Shown here one piece after another: positions 51,454-60,834 of a stretch of 64,000 nt of DNA. How positions within the stretch are numbered: the first letter of the stretch is position 1; every line of letters starts with the position of its first letter. The position numbers were made by a program, and so were the translations under genes. Location of the stretch: the NCBI RefSeq assembly GCF_000685035.1, contig NZ_BAYB01000021.1:124001-188000 (forward strand), read 5' to 3'. Under the pieces are notes generated by a model, which was not told the origin of the DNA, did no database searches, and saw only the letters and a program-made list of their open reading frames with translations. The DNA comes from Paraburkholderia ferrariae NBRC 106233 (GTDB taxonomy: Bacteria > Pseudomonadota > Gammaproteobacteria > Burkholderiales > Burkholderiaceae).

Positions 51454-54400
51454 TCACATTGTGATATCCGACGTTATGTCCGGGCGATCATGTCCGGTCA
51501 CCGCGCCAATCCGACCTAGCCATTGCTCCGCAGTGATCGGCGTCTTAAGTTGCGACAGAGCCTCGCTGAAGTGCTTCAGACCACCCCAGAGAGAGGCATC
51601 CCCGATGATGAAAATGCGATGCTGTGCGCGCGTCACTGCCACGTTGAGCAGATTCGGCTTCGATGCAGCCCAGTTCGCCGATCCTTCATTGTCGTGGTCC
51701 GCGCCGAGCACGAAGATCACAACACTCTCTTCCTTCCCCTGAAACGTGTGCACGGTACCTATCCGTTCACGACACCACTTGCCCCATGCTTTCTTCGGAG
51801 GTGCATCCTCAGTGACGGCGCGCCAGTCGATGCGCTTCAGGCGGCTCACAATGGCGCCCTTGATCGCCTTGAATGGGGAAATCACGTACAACGGCGGCAA
51901 CTCTCCGGACGCGGCATAGAGACGAACAATCAGCTCTGCCACAACGTCGATCTGTGCGGGAACAACCTGTTTCTCCGATGTCTTGCCTCGCACGTCTACC
52001 CACGCGCTATCGCCAGGATTGAGGTCGTCTTTCGAGGGCTTGCGTGATTTCAGGCCAAAGACCATCTTGCCCTCGTAAGCGATCCGGTTCGCAATTGAAA
52101 ACATGGGATCGACGCAACGTCGATGAACGCGAAGCGGGCTTCCGATCCATAGCGGCGCGGCACCCTCCATTGGCATGTATGTACCAAAAGGGTTTGCATC
52201 GTCGGCCAGACGTTGCACCGACACTCTGGCTGGGGAAGAACGGCCATCGGATGAATGCGGCGATAAATCTGCCAATGCATTAATCAACCGCGTGGGGACC
52301 GTGAAAACCGGCTCGATTTGTAATGGATCACCGACCACCATCGCCCGGCGAGCACGCCATAGAGCGCCAACAGCTGCTTGCGGTACCGCCTGTCCCGCCT
52401 CATCGATGAACAACCAGCCAATCGAACCGGGGCCCATTCCACGAAACTGACGCGCGAAAGATGCGAAGGTCGTTGAAACGACTGGCACTATCATGAACAG
52501 GCTCTGCCAGATGAGTTTCGCATCGGCTGGATTCTCCAGTGGCGTACCATGGAGCAGCTTGTTGATTGCGAACAGATTGCCGCCAAATCCCGCACCTCCT
52601 GTTTTGGCAACCGACGCGAACCATGCTTCGTGCAGCGCAAGCGCAGCAACCACGATGCGCGTACGCAATTGCGTCAGTTCCGCATCCTGCCAGTATCCGT
52701 CTTGCTGAACGTCGTCCGTCTCGATCTGGTTCGGATTTCCCGGTAGGGTCAAGTCAACGAAGTGCTCACGATATCTGGTTAGCTCAGAATGCTTCTCGTG
52801 CCATGTTGAGCTCGCAGCGTCCAAAGCAACCTGCGCGTGGCGAGTCTGCAGCTGTGCGTTGCGTAACGCTTCGGCTGCCGTATCGGCATCCGCGCGGCAT
52901 CGAGCCACGCTCCTGCGCGCGTCGATCTGCGCGTGCGCGTTCTGGGCAACGTCGACCGCATGCTGACGCGCACTCCCTGTGCGGAACAGCTTTGCAAAAA
53001 AACCGGGACCTGCGCGATCGAGAAGGCGTTCTTCTTCCCGTAGATCAGCAAGTTTGTTTTCGGCCGCCACGGTTGCGGCTTTGCGCTCCTCACTCTTCGA
53101 GAACGCATCGTGTCGGCAGCGGTCCGCTTCGGCCAGGGCATCCATCGCCGGCTGAGTGAACCGATCCTTCGAAGTATCGGCCCACGCAGCGTGTAACTCT
53201 GCATAATGCAGCCGCTCCCGGATCGCGGCTTGCAGCATGGCATCCGCATCAAGGAATGTACGCTTCGCTTCCTGAAACGTTGGCCCCGAATACCGCTTGA
53301 GCCAATCCCAAATGGCACAGGGATCATTGGGGCCGCCACGCTCTCCGGCTGGACGCCGGTCATCAAAAAAACGCTCCCGGAAGCGACGCCGATTCTTCGC
53401 GTTGCCCAGCGCACATGAGATCATCCCCCAAGGCACGTCAAGCGGGGCGAGCTTCGTATAGTTCGTTTCCCCAACCTGTGCCGCTACCTTGTGTGCTACC
53501 GGCTGCAAATACCGCACGTCGCGCCAGCTCTCGCCCAGTCGCTTGCTTTTCGGCAAGTCAGTCGAGATATTTTCAACTGCGGCGTTGTTCGAAGACGCTA
53601 CCACCATCTCGAAGCCCGTCAATTCCGGTACTAACGTGCGAATCGTCGCCGTGTTGCCGTCGACAAAGGGAATCCTCGTACCCGTTTTCACCAAACCATC
53701 GGCTGCATTCACGAGCCTGGCCAATTCGCGCGCGCGGCGAACCACGTTCTCGCAGATCATGTCCCGCAGCAGCGTCGTCTTGCCCGTTCCGGGCGGACCA
53801 TTAACGGAAAACACGCCTTCGGATTTCAGGCGCTCGAACGCCGTGTTGATTGCGAACTGCTGCATCAAACTCATTTTCTGTGACGAGTCTTCCGGCCAGT
53901 GTCCGGAGTTCGTCTTTGTGGGATGCAATGCCCGGACAATTTCCGCATGACCCGCGTCGCTGTAGAGATCAACACGTTGGGTAGCATCCCCAGGCGTCAG
54001 ATACGCGCGTATCGTCTCGGGTATGTCGCCGTCACGAATCGAGGTCATACACCGCTCGATGTCCTCGATGTAGAAGCTGTTAAGGATGTCTACGGTTGGT
54101 TCTTCAGCGGCGGTATCGCCCCCTTCGTCGTCAGCTTCGTCCTCGGTATTGGGCAACGCTGATGGCTGGGCATCGGACGGCGCATTTTCACCATTGGTGG
54201 CTGGCGCGGTGTGCGTTGTCTGCTTGTCGTCCTTCTTCTCTCTCGTGAGGATCTGGATCAGTGCAATGGACGATTGCGGCGGCAATGCGCAACCCGCCCA
54301 ATCGACGAGCAAAGCATGCAAAGATCTGATTTCGTCGCCAGTTAGCGGCATAGGTTGTGCATCATCACGCCCGTTTAACCGCCTCCTCAGACGCTCGGTT

Positions 54401-54888
54401 TTGTAGTTGAACAGGCGCTCCGAAAGATCCTTCCGGGCTGTAGCGAAAGCCTCCGAAGTCAGCGACGGCAGTCCCTCTCTCTGTGCCTTGCCGATCGCCC
54501 ACGGTACGGTAGAGACTGAGAGTGGGTCGAACTCAGATTCGCCGTGCACATCGAAACCAATCCTGGCGATACATGACTGGCCGTCAAGCGTACGTTCAGC
54601 CTCTTCCGTTGAATCGGCCGCGTCGTCGGCAGAGAGTTGGCCAGCAAAATCCGCGATGACCTGCATGTCAAAAATGCCGAGATAAAGCTTGAAGCCGACA
54701 AGTTGACGGTCTTCGGGAACAACGACCTGCCAGGGCGATGGAGCACCCGGGCGCAAGTCATCTGGCCTTAACCATTTCAGGTCTTTTTCGTTAATTTGAT
54801 CGAAGACCTGCTTCAAGTCGAACGGGATGAAGAATTCAACCTTGTGCCAGAAATCGAGGATGTCGAGCAGTGGTTTGGCTTGTGTCAT
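51454..54888 (-). CDS. Large SF1 (UPF1/DNA2-like) helicase, possible defence gene
   Basis: 1144 residues. Helicase motifs in order: Walker A GPPGTGKTTLL (about 365), DEAGQAVPQ (II, about 826), VVGDPLQIEP (III), and near the end GTVHTFQGKEESVVIFVLG (V) and NVAVTRAQHRIFIIGD (VI). A charged coiled-coil insertion occupies about 560-720, and the first 340 residues are of no known family. UPF1/DNA2-like helicases unwind DNA or RNA 5'-3'; large stand-alone versions are frequent in defence islands. It lies just outside attR and is followed upstream by an IS3 remnant. Specific system not recognised. Confidence 0.82.
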   Translation of the reverse strand: MTQAKPLLDILDFWHKVEFFIPFDLKQVFDQINEKDLKWLRPDDLRPGAPSPWQVVVPEDRQLVGFKLYLGIFDMQVIADFAGQLSADDAADSTEEAERTLDGQSCIARIGFDVHGESEFDPLSVSTVPWAIGKAQREGLPSLTSEAFATARKDLSERLFNYKTERLRRRLNGRDDAQPMPLTGDEIRSLHALLVDWAGCALPPQSSIALIQILTREKKDDKQTTHTAPATNGENAPSDAQPSALPNTEDEADDEGGDTAAEEPTVDILNSFYIEDIERCMTSIRDGDIPETIRAYLTPGDATQRVDLYSDAGHAEIVRALHPTKTNSGHWPEDSSQKMSLMQQFAINTAFERLKSEGVFSVNGPPGTGKTTLLRDMICENVVRRARELARLVNAADGLVKTGTRIPFVDGNTATIRTLVPELTGFEMVVASSNNAAVENISTDLPKSKRLGESWRDVRYLQPVAHKVAAQVGETNYTKLAPLDVPWGMISCALGNAKNRRRFRERFFDDRRPAGERGGPNDPCAIWDWLKRYSGPTFQEAKRTFLDADAMLQAAIRERLHYAELHAAWADTSKDRFTQPAMDALAEADRCRHDAFSKSEERKAATVAAENKLADLREEERLLDRAGPGFFAKLFRTGSARQHAVDVAQNAHAQIDARRSVARCRADADTAAEALRNAQLQTRHAQVALDAASSTWHEKHSELTRYREHFVDLTLPGNPNQIETDDVQQDGYWQDAELTQLRTRIVVAALALHEAWFASVAKTGGAGFGGNLFAINKLLHGTPLENPADAKLIWQSLFMIVPVVSTTFASFARQFRGMGPGSIGWLFIDEAGQAVPQAAVGALWRARRAMVVGDPLQIEPVFTVPTRLINALADLSPHSSDGRSSPARVSVQRLADDANPFGTYMPMEGAAPLWIGSPLRVHRRCVDPMFSIANRIAYEGKMVFGLKSRKPSKDDLNPGDSAWVDVRGKTSEKQVVPAQIDVVAELIVRLYAASGELPPLYVISPFKAIKGAIVSRLKRIDWRAVTEDAPPKKAWGKWCRERIGTVHTFQGKEESVVIFVLGADHDNEGSANWAASKPNLLNVAVTRAQHRIFIIGDASLWGGLKHFSEALSQLKTPITAEQWLGRIGAVTGHDRPDITSDITM

Positions 54889-55153
54889 GTGCTTGCCAGT
54901 TTTCTGATTCTCGCGGGAGATGCTCTATGATAGGCCGATCACTGATTCTCGCGCGCCGATACAGGCACCTGATCCGGCTCATCGAAATAGTCGCCTCAGA
55001 CAGTGCACTGAAACAATCGTGGCCCCGTCTTCATCTTCGCCGCTTGCGCGTGTTAGAAGCCTTGCCGATACGTCTTGACGTTGCCCGTAAATTTCGTATC
55101 CGCTAACTGAGCGCTTATTATGCCGCTTGCTTTTTCCGGGCGGCATGCCAGCT

Positions 55154-55440
55154 TTATTCAAACTGCATCGGACTGGCGTAGTTCAACGGCGAGTGCAGAC
55201 GCCCATGATTGTAGGCGCTCAACCAATCGATTACCTCGTCCATCGCTTCGCGGCGCGTCGCAAAGCGTTGACCAGGGATGCGGGCTCGCTTGAGCGAGCC
55301 CCACAGGCTCCCGGTCGGCGCATTATCCCAACAATTTCCCTTGCGGCTCATCGAGCTTTGCATGCCGTAACTCTTGAGCAGTGCCTGGAAATCCGCGCTG
55401 CAATATTGGCTCCCACGATCGCTGTGCGGATCAGGCCGGC
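55154..55440 (-). pseudogene. IS3-family transposase (OrfB) C-terminal remnant
   Basis: About 95 residues of an IS3/IS150-type integrase-core protein: HSDRGSQYCSADFQALLKSYG, then RKGNCWDNAPTGSLWGSLK and the usual end YNHGRLHSPLNYASPMQFE. The N-terminal two thirds are missing. In NAPTGSLW the catalytic Glu of the DDE triad (normally NAPTESLW or similar) is Gly. It marks old transposition between the helicase gene and the catabolic cassette. Confidence 0.82.
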
Positions 55441-55672
55441 CTCGGGGCGACGGCGGCCGATCGGGCCCGTCCGGCGATAGTGGCGCAATTTGCCGGACCG
55501 CATGGCCAGTCAAAGAACGCCTCGGTGGAAACGTAACATGCTATAAATCACCCGGCGAAGCGGATCAAGGGATTGCGTCCTTCTATCGCGATCGATACGC
55601 TTCGTTCCGTTGATCCCGCGTCCGGGACTCGACGAACAACCGATCCAGCGACAGTTCATTGAGGCGGCGTGA

Positions 55673-56113
55673 TTGAAAAACAGCCATTCGTTTCGACTCG
55701 AAAGTCATCTTCCCTACCTGCTGCGGCGGGGTCATTTCGATGCCGAGGCAGTGTTCGCCCGGATGTACGGTAACACCATAACTACGCCACAACTCTCGCT
55801 CCTGCTGACTGTCGGCCTGCTTCCTGGCGCCTCACAAAGCCAGATCGCGAACGAAATCGGATTGGACCTCAATACTTGCGGCGACCTGATCGCACGTACC
55901 ATCAAGAAAGGCCTTCTGATACGCGAACGGTCGCCTGCCGATAAGCGGACGTTCTGCGTCTATCTGACCGAGGAAGGCAAGAAGCTCTCGCGCGAGAGTA
56001 TCGTCAACGCACCTGAATACCAGGCAGCTGTCGCGAGGAACCTGAGCGCACAGGAGCTCGAGCAACTGATCGGCCTGTTACAGAAGATGCTGAAGTTCGA
56101 TAGCGCCGAGTAA
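55673..56113 (+). CDS. MarR-family transcriptional regulator
   Basis: 146 residues from TTG 55673, with GAGG 9 bp upstream. The winged helix-turn-helix is GASQSQIANEIGLDLNTCGDLIARTIKKGLLIRERSPADKRTFCVYLTEEG (helix-turn-helix about 52-80, wing about 85-102), flanked by dimerisation helices. MarR proteins release DNA on binding phenolic or similar ligands. It is directly upstream of the deaminase-hydrolase-transporter-porin genes and a palindrome-rich gap, so it is probably their local regulator. Confidence 0.88.
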   Translation: MKNSHSFRLESHLPYLLRRGHFDAEAVFARMYGNTITTPQLSLLLTVGLLPGASQSQIANEIGLDLNTCGDLIARTIKKGLLIRERSPADKRTFCVYLTEEGKKLSRESIVNAPEYQAAVARNLSAQELEQLIGLLQKMLKFDSAE

Positions 56114-56163
56114 TCTCCCGACAATGGACAAGGGTTTGTCCGTAGTTTCCGAATTCGTCTTCT

Positions 56164-56206
56164 TGAGATTAAATACTACGTATACGTACTAATTTAGAAA
56201 ATCTCA
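56164..56206. promoter_or_regulatory. Candidate MarR operator and promoter region
   Basis: A perfect 12-bp palindrome TACGTATACGTA (56177-56188) is nested inside a 7-bp inverted repeat TGAGATT (56164-56170) / AATCTCA (56200-56206). It lies 15-57 bp before the deaminase ATG, directly after the regulator gene. Confidence 0.6.
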
Positions 56207-56220
56207 GGGACACGACATTC

Positions 56221-56979
56221 ATGCCGCCGATGACCGCATTCAGCCCGGGTAACTATCATTATCTTTCGGGTGGTTTTCAATATAGCGCGGCCGTGATGGC
56301 CGATGCGGGTTACGTTATCGAACGAGTCCAGTTCAGCCGGCCCGTTGCTCTGGATCGCGCCTTTGACCGTATTCGTCAGCACCTCGAACGTGCTGGCAGA
56401 CCGCTGACTGCGCTTTGCGCCTGTGAACTGCGTTCGCCCAAACCGATGGACGAGCGCGAATTCACGGCTTTCAACCGTGAATACGTGCAGATCCTGAGCG
56501 CCTGGGAGATTTACAGGGACGACGCGAATCCCGTGGCGCGCTGCAATCTCATTCCGGCGCGGGATGCGCCTGAAGCGCCAGGCATCCATGCCTTCAGCTA
56601 CACCGTTGCGGCCACCGAACCGACACATGTCCTCGATTTCCAGACGTCGGGGGCAGCGGAATGCCCAGACCGTCCGGGATATCGCGACAACATCGTGCGT
56701 ATCGGGGAGACCTCGCCCGAGGCGCTGCATGAAAAGCTGCGTTACGCCCTGGGGGACCTTGAGTCGCGTTTTGAGTCTATGGGTCTGACGTGGCGTGACG
56801 TGCAAAAAATGAACCTCTACACAGTGCACGACCTGCTCCATGTCATGAACGACGAGTTGTCGGAGCGTCGCGCGCTGCCCATCGGGATCAACTGGCATTG
56901 CGTGCGTCCGCCAGTCGTGGACATTGAAATTGAAATCGACGCGGGCCGGGTTTCCCGCCAGATCCTGCTGGCAGACTGA
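56221..56979 (+). CDS. CnbZ-like deaminase (Rid superfamily)
   Basis: 252 residues. FAPGNYxYLSGGFQYSAAV-type start, RAGRPLTALCACELRSPKPM, NPVARCNLIPARDAP and the end INWHCVRPPVVDIEIEID match the 2-amino-5-chloromuconate deaminase CnbZ group, a two-domain branch of the YjgF/Rid superfamily. CnbZ hydrolyses the enamine/imine of 2-aminomuconate-type ring-cleavage products, releasing ammonia. Family-level inference; the natural substrate here is unknown. It is 9 bp ahead of the hydrolase gene. Confidence 0.75.
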   Translation: MPPMTAFSPGNYHYLSGGFQYSAAVMADAGYVIERVQFSRPVALDRAFDRIRQHLERAGRPLTALCACELRSPKPMDEREFTAFNREYVQILSAWEIYRDDANPVARCNLIPARDAPEAPGIHAFSYTVAATEPTHVLDFQTSGAAECPDRPGYRDNIVRIGETSPEALHEKLRYALGDLESRFESMGLTWRDVQKMNLYTVHDLLHVMNDELSERRALPIGINWHCVRPPVVDIEIEIDAGRVSRQILLAD

Positions 56980-56987
56980 GGATCGGT

Positions 56988-57845
56988 ATGAAACCGTCGA
57001 CACCTGTACTCACAGCAGCCGATCTGCGCACTCAGCAGATGCCCGCGCCAGCCGAGCGAATTGCTTACGGATTAGCGGATCAGCAGTTTGGCGAACTGCG
57101 CGTACCCGTGTCTGGCAAGCCGCCGTTCCCGGTGCTGATGCTGCTACACGGCGGTTGCTGGCGCAATCATGTCGGGCTCAGCTATATCACGCCGCTTGCG
57201 CAGTGGTTCACTGATCGGGGCGTCACGACCTGGGTGCCCGAATATCGTCGCCTTGGCGATGCCGGCGGTGGCTGGCCTGGAACTCTCCTTGATGCGGGCG
57301 CAGCCCTCGACATGCTTCGCGTAATTGCCCGGACTGAGCCGCTTGATCTGCAACGTGTATTCGTCGCGGGACACTCCGCTGGCGGACAGCTCGCACTATG
57401 GACGGCGAGCCGGCACCGGCTGCATTCCGCAAGCGATCTTTTCCAGCCAGATCCCTTGCCAGTGAGGGGCGTCGTCGGCCTCGCAGCAATTACCGATCTC
57501 ATTGAATACCGCCATGGTCCCCCGGACAGTTGCCATGCGTCGGTGGATCTGCTGATGGGCGGCGGTCCCGAACACTACGCGCAACGCTATGCGGATGCGT
57601 CGCCGGCGGAGCGCCTGCCACTCGCCGTGCCGCAGCTATTCATTCATGGCCTGCAAGACACTACCGTCACCATCGATACGTTGCAGGCCTATGCCGAAGC
57701 GGCCTCCCGCGCGGGCGACGTGATCCAGTTGCTGCAACTGCCGGATGGCGGGCATTTTGAACCGGCTGTTCTTACGGCGGCCAGCGAAGGTGCCTTGAAT
57801 ACGGTGCTGGATTGGATACTCGAGGAAGGATTCAATCCAGCATAA
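56988..57845 (+). CDS. Alpha/beta hydrolase (kynurenine formamidase-like)
   Basis: 285 residues. The oxyanion motif HGGCWRNHVG, nucleophile Ser in VAGHSAGGQLALW, Asp in LFIHGLQDTTV and His in LPDGGHFEPA form the catalytic set of the BD-FAE/kynurenine-formamidase-like esterases. It would cleave an ester or formamide, for example an N-formyl arylamine. It follows the deaminase gene by 9 bp and precedes the transporter gene by 43 bp, indicating one operon. Confidence 0.82.
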   Translation: MKPSTPVLTAADLRTQQMPAPAERIAYGLADQQFGELRVPVSGKPPFPVLMLLHGGCWRNHVGLSYITPLAQWFTDRGVTTWVPEYRRLGDAGGGWPGTLLDAGAALDMLRVIARTEPLDLQRVFVAGHSAGGQLALWTASRHRLHSASDLFQPDPLPVRGVVGLAAITDLIEYRHGPPDSCHASVDLLMGGGPEHYAQRYADASPAERLPLAVPQLFIHGLQDTTVTIDTLQAYAEAASRAGDVIQLLQLPDGGHFEPAVLTAASEGALNTVLDWILEEGFNPA

Positions 57846-57888
57846 AGCCAGCCGATCGGGTTGCCCAATTCATGTCAGGGAAAAGCCA

Positions 57889-59190
57889 ATGAAAACTTCG
57901 TTCCGCTGGTACGGCGTCCTCACACTCTTTGTGGTCGTTGCCATATCGTATATAGATCGGATCAACATTTCCGTGTTGATTACCGATGCCGATTTTCTCC
58001 AGCATATCGGGCTTGGCAGAAATGATCGGGCAAGCCAGGGGTTCCTCGCGACATCGTTCATGTTGGGATACGGGCTGTCTTCGTTCATTCTCACGCCATT
58101 CTGCGCGGCGTTGTTTGGCGTGAGACGGAGCCTGCTCTGCTCCCTGGCGATGTGGGCGGTCGTCACCGCAACAGTGCCTCATTTCCACGGTTTCGTGCCT
58201 CTGGTGATTTCACGCGTTCTTCTTGGGATTTCTGAGGGGCCGCTGTTTTCGTTGGGGTACGCATACATCAAGGCCCAGTTTGAAGGCGACGAACGGGGCA
58301 AGCCCAATGCCTTTATCGGGATGGGCGCAGGAATCGGGCTTGCGCTAGGCTATCCGGTCATCGGCCAATTGCTCGTCAGTTATCGTTGGGATACGTCATT
58401 TTATGTGCTGGCGGTAGTCAACATTGTGTTGGGAATTCCGCTCGTGCTCGCGTTCATCAAAATGCCAGAACAGAGCCGTGCGGATACGATGGCGCCAGTC
58501 AGCATCCAGCAGGCGGCCTCCCGGATCAAGGAAATAGTCGTCGGCGCTTTGCACACCCATAACCTCCTGATCGTGACGGTGATTGCCTCAGCTTCGCTTG
58601 CTTATCTTTGGGGAACGAGTAACTGGCTGCCGGCCTACTTCAAGCAGGTGCGTGGTTTTTCACTCGTTCAGATGGGCTGGCTTGCATCGCTGCCCCAATA
58701 CGCGGTAGTCGTTGCGGCGTTGTTGGGCGGCATCCTGTACGACCGGCTCAATCGACAGAACGCCCCGCTTGTCTTCGCGATGACGACGTTGCTCGTAGCC
58801 TGCTCAATGCTATTGGCTATTAGCACGGACGACCGGTATGTCGCGGTCTGTGCCTTCATCGCGGCGAACTTCTTTTGGGGCCTGCAAGGCCCGGCTATCC
58901 CGGCCATCGTGCAACAGCATTCGCTGCCCGGACACACCGCGAGCGCCTATGGTGTCGTTAATGGCACGGCCAGTCTGATTGCCGGACTGATGCCGGCGCT
59001 GATGGGCGGTGTCATCAGCGCATTTACGTCCAGCAGCACTGGAATCGCGGGAAGCCCGCAAACCGTCGCCTCCGGATTCTTTATGGGATTCGCCGTACTG
59101 ATTGGTTCACAGGTTGTCGCCTGTGTGTTCTGGGGCATGCTCTGGAGTCGTGGGCGCACACTGGTCACCCAAAACATTACTGCGGCCTAG
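57889..59190 (+). CDS. ACS-family MFS transporter (anion/aromatic acid type)
   Basis: 433 residues, 12 helices. The N-terminus RWYGVLTLFVVVAISYIDRINISVL and the loop-4 signature SEGPLFSLGYAYIKAQFEGDERGKPNAFIGMGAGIG (read as about residues 113-148) are typical of the anion:cation symporter family, which imports aromatic acids, glucarate, phthalate and similar organic anions. Operon position suggests it imports the substrate of the preceding enzymes. Confidence 0.88.
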   Translation: MKTSFRWYGVLTLFVVVAISYIDRINISVLITDADFLQHIGLGRNDRASQGFLATSFMLGYGLSSFILTPFCAALFGVRRSLLCSLAMWAVVTATVPHFHGFVPLVISRVLLGISEGPLFSLGYAYIKAQFEGDERGKPNAFIGMGAGIGLALGYPVIGQLLVSYRWDTSFYVLAVVNIVLGIPLVLAFIKMPEQSRADTMAPVSIQQAASRIKEIVVGALHTHNLLIVTVIASASLAYLWGTSNWLPAYFKQVRGFSLVQMGWLASLPQYAVVVAALLGGILYDRLNRQNAPLVFAMTTLLVACSMLLAISTDDRYVAVCAFIAANFFWGLQGPAIPAIVQQHSLPGHTASAYGVVNGTASLIAGLMPALMGGVISAFTSSSTGIAGSPQTVASGFFMGFAVLIGSQVVACVFWGMLWSRGRTLVTQNITAA

Positions 59191-59331
59191 AAGCGTGTAC
59201 GGGTTTCACTGAACACCGCTACAGAAGTAATTGCAATCTGTCTATTCAATCAATATTAATTTGTACTGCGATATTTTTTATCGAAAAAACAGCGAAGCGA
59301 ACCCATTTTCAAAGCCTTACTGGACTTCGTC

Positions 59332-60435
59332 ATGTCAAGAAAGACTGCAACTGCTACCTTATTCGGCACCTTGTTCACGTTGCATATGGTCGCGCAGGCT
59401 CAGAGCAACGTGACGCTATACGGGATGCTGGATTCAGGCGTGACGTATGTCAGCAATCAGGGCGGCCACTCGAACATCACCATGGCGGACGGAATCAATG
59501 GTCCAACCATCTGGGGTCTGGTCGGAAGCGAGGACATTGGGGATGGTGCACGCGTTGTGTTCAATCTCGCGGATCAGTTTTCGTTGAATTCAGGTTCGTT
59601 TTTGCCGGGAGGAAGTCTCTTCACGCGTAACGCGTTTGTTGGCCTCACCAATCCCAGGTATGGAAATTTCACTTTGGGTAATCAATACGATTTCATGTCG
59701 GATTCGCTTTATGCGAGTCACGACGACCCGGCGATCTATTCCGGTCATTTATATGGGTTCAGTGCTGGACCTTTCAGAAAACTCGGTATTCCGAACAATC
59801 CGACTGGCAACTTCGACTGGTCGCGGACTTCCCAATCAATAGCCAATTCCGTCAAGTACGTCAGCCCCACCTTTGCCGGGATAAGCATGGGGGCGATGTA
59901 TGGGTTTGGGAACGTTGCAGGCTCGATAGGCACAGGAAATTCTTCGAGCTTCGGCCTGAACTTCACTCAGGGGGCTTTCGGCGCAAACGCTGCTTACACG
60001 TACATTAAATATCCCGTCACCAGTGGAACCGTCGGGCCGCAGGTCGGGATACGCAACTGGGGGATCGGCGCGCGATATCAAGGGCCCAGTGTCGGAGCTA
60101 GTGCATTGTTTGTGACGGCGCGTAACACCGCGACGGGCGGCGAAGTCATGAAGGGTTCCATCGGTGCCAACTGGTTCGTCAGACCCGATATCAATCTTGG
60201 GGTCTCGTACTCGTACCTCAAGGGCAATGAGCAACTGGAAAATAACCACGCTAATGAAACATCGCTTATCGCCGAATATTTTCTTTCAAAGCGCTCAAGC
60301 GTATACGCCATGGCAGTCTATCAACGAACGAACAGTGGGGCACAGGCATTAATCAATGGGTTCACTGGTCCGACGGCCGCGTCAAGCGGTTCGAGTCAGT
60401 TGGTGGCTAGAACGGGATTCCGCACGCGATTCTAG
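59332..60435 (+). CDS. Burkholderia-type outer-membrane porin
   Basis: 367 residues. The signal peptide ends near AQAQS; the mature protein begins SNVTLYGMLDSGVTYVSN, the signature start of general porins of beta-proteobacteria, and ends with Phe (ARTGFRTRF). Sixteen-strand trimeric channels of this family admit small hydrophilic solutes. It closes the cassette after a 141-bp A/T-rich gap, so it may have its own promoter. Lower G/C bias than the chromosomal genes. Confidence 0.92.
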   Translation: MSRKTATATLFGTLFTLHMVAQAQSNVTLYGMLDSGVTYVSNQGGHSNITMADGINGPTIWGLVGSEDIGDGARVVFNLADQFSLNSGSFLPGGSLFTRNAFVGLTNPRYGNFTLGNQYDFMSDSLYASHDDPAIYSGHLYGFSAGPFRKLGIPNNPTGNFDWSRTSQSIANSVKYVSPTFAGISMGAMYGFGNVAGSIGTGNSSSFGLNFTQGAFGANAAYTYIKYPVTSGTVGPQVGIRNWGIGARYQGPSVGASALFVTARNTATGGEVMKGSIGANWFVRPDINLGVSYSYLKGNEQLENNHANETSLIAEYFLSKRSSVYAMAVYQRTNSGAQALINGFTGPTAASSGSSQLVARTGFRTRF

Positions 60436-60596
60436 GTAATGGGCCGACGAAGGCGCCGTCGATGGGGAAACTGCTCAGGAGGCGAAGTGGCCACGCCGCG
60501 AAGGTGTAGGTCGTAAGCTCGAGGTCCACGGTGGCTGGCCAAGCCTCGAGCAGAGAGGCGCGCCCCGCCGGCCGGCGAGAGAGCCGAGCGAAAAAG

Positions 60597-60627
60597 GCCC
60601 GGACGATTCGGGGCGAATCGTCCGGGC
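60597..60627 (-). terminator. Terminator with T-run on the minus strand
   Basis: GCCCGGACGATTCG (60597-60610) pairs perfectly with CGAATCGTCCGGGC (60614-60627) across GGG. On the minus strand the stem is followed by CTTTTTCG, fitting termination of transcripts coming from the DUF4148 gene. Confidence 0.7.
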
Positions 60628-60703
60628 AAGCCACCGGGAGTCCGGTGGCGGAGGTATCGGCGTGCGGCGTGCTTGCGTGGCGCGAAGCCGCGCACAAATG
60701 GCA

Positions 60704-60743
60704 ACGGGTCCGCTCTCGATGTCGAACTGGAGAGCGGACCCGT
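60704..60743. terminator. 14-bp hairpin close to the DUF4148 gene end
   Basis: ACGGGTCCGCTCTC (60704-60717) pairs with GAGAGCGGACCCGT (60730-60743) over a 12-nt loop. There is no T-run, so the 60597 hairpin is more likely the actual stop. Confidence 0.45.
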
Positions 60744-60834
60744 TCCGGTGTTCCTGATGCGTCAGTCTGCACAGGGCGGCGCGCTGGTCGCGGCCTTGCG
60801 CGCTGGCGGGCCGCTGTCCGGCCCGAGGCGGCGA

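Larger units (their letters stand above)
60436..60834. other. Intergenic region with three hairpins
   Basis: About 400 bp with no supported gene. It holds a 14-bp perfect stem (60597-60627), CCACCGG/CCGGTGG (60630-60647) and another 14-bp perfect stem (60704-60743). It lies between the convergent porin and DUF4148 genes. Confidence 0.6.
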
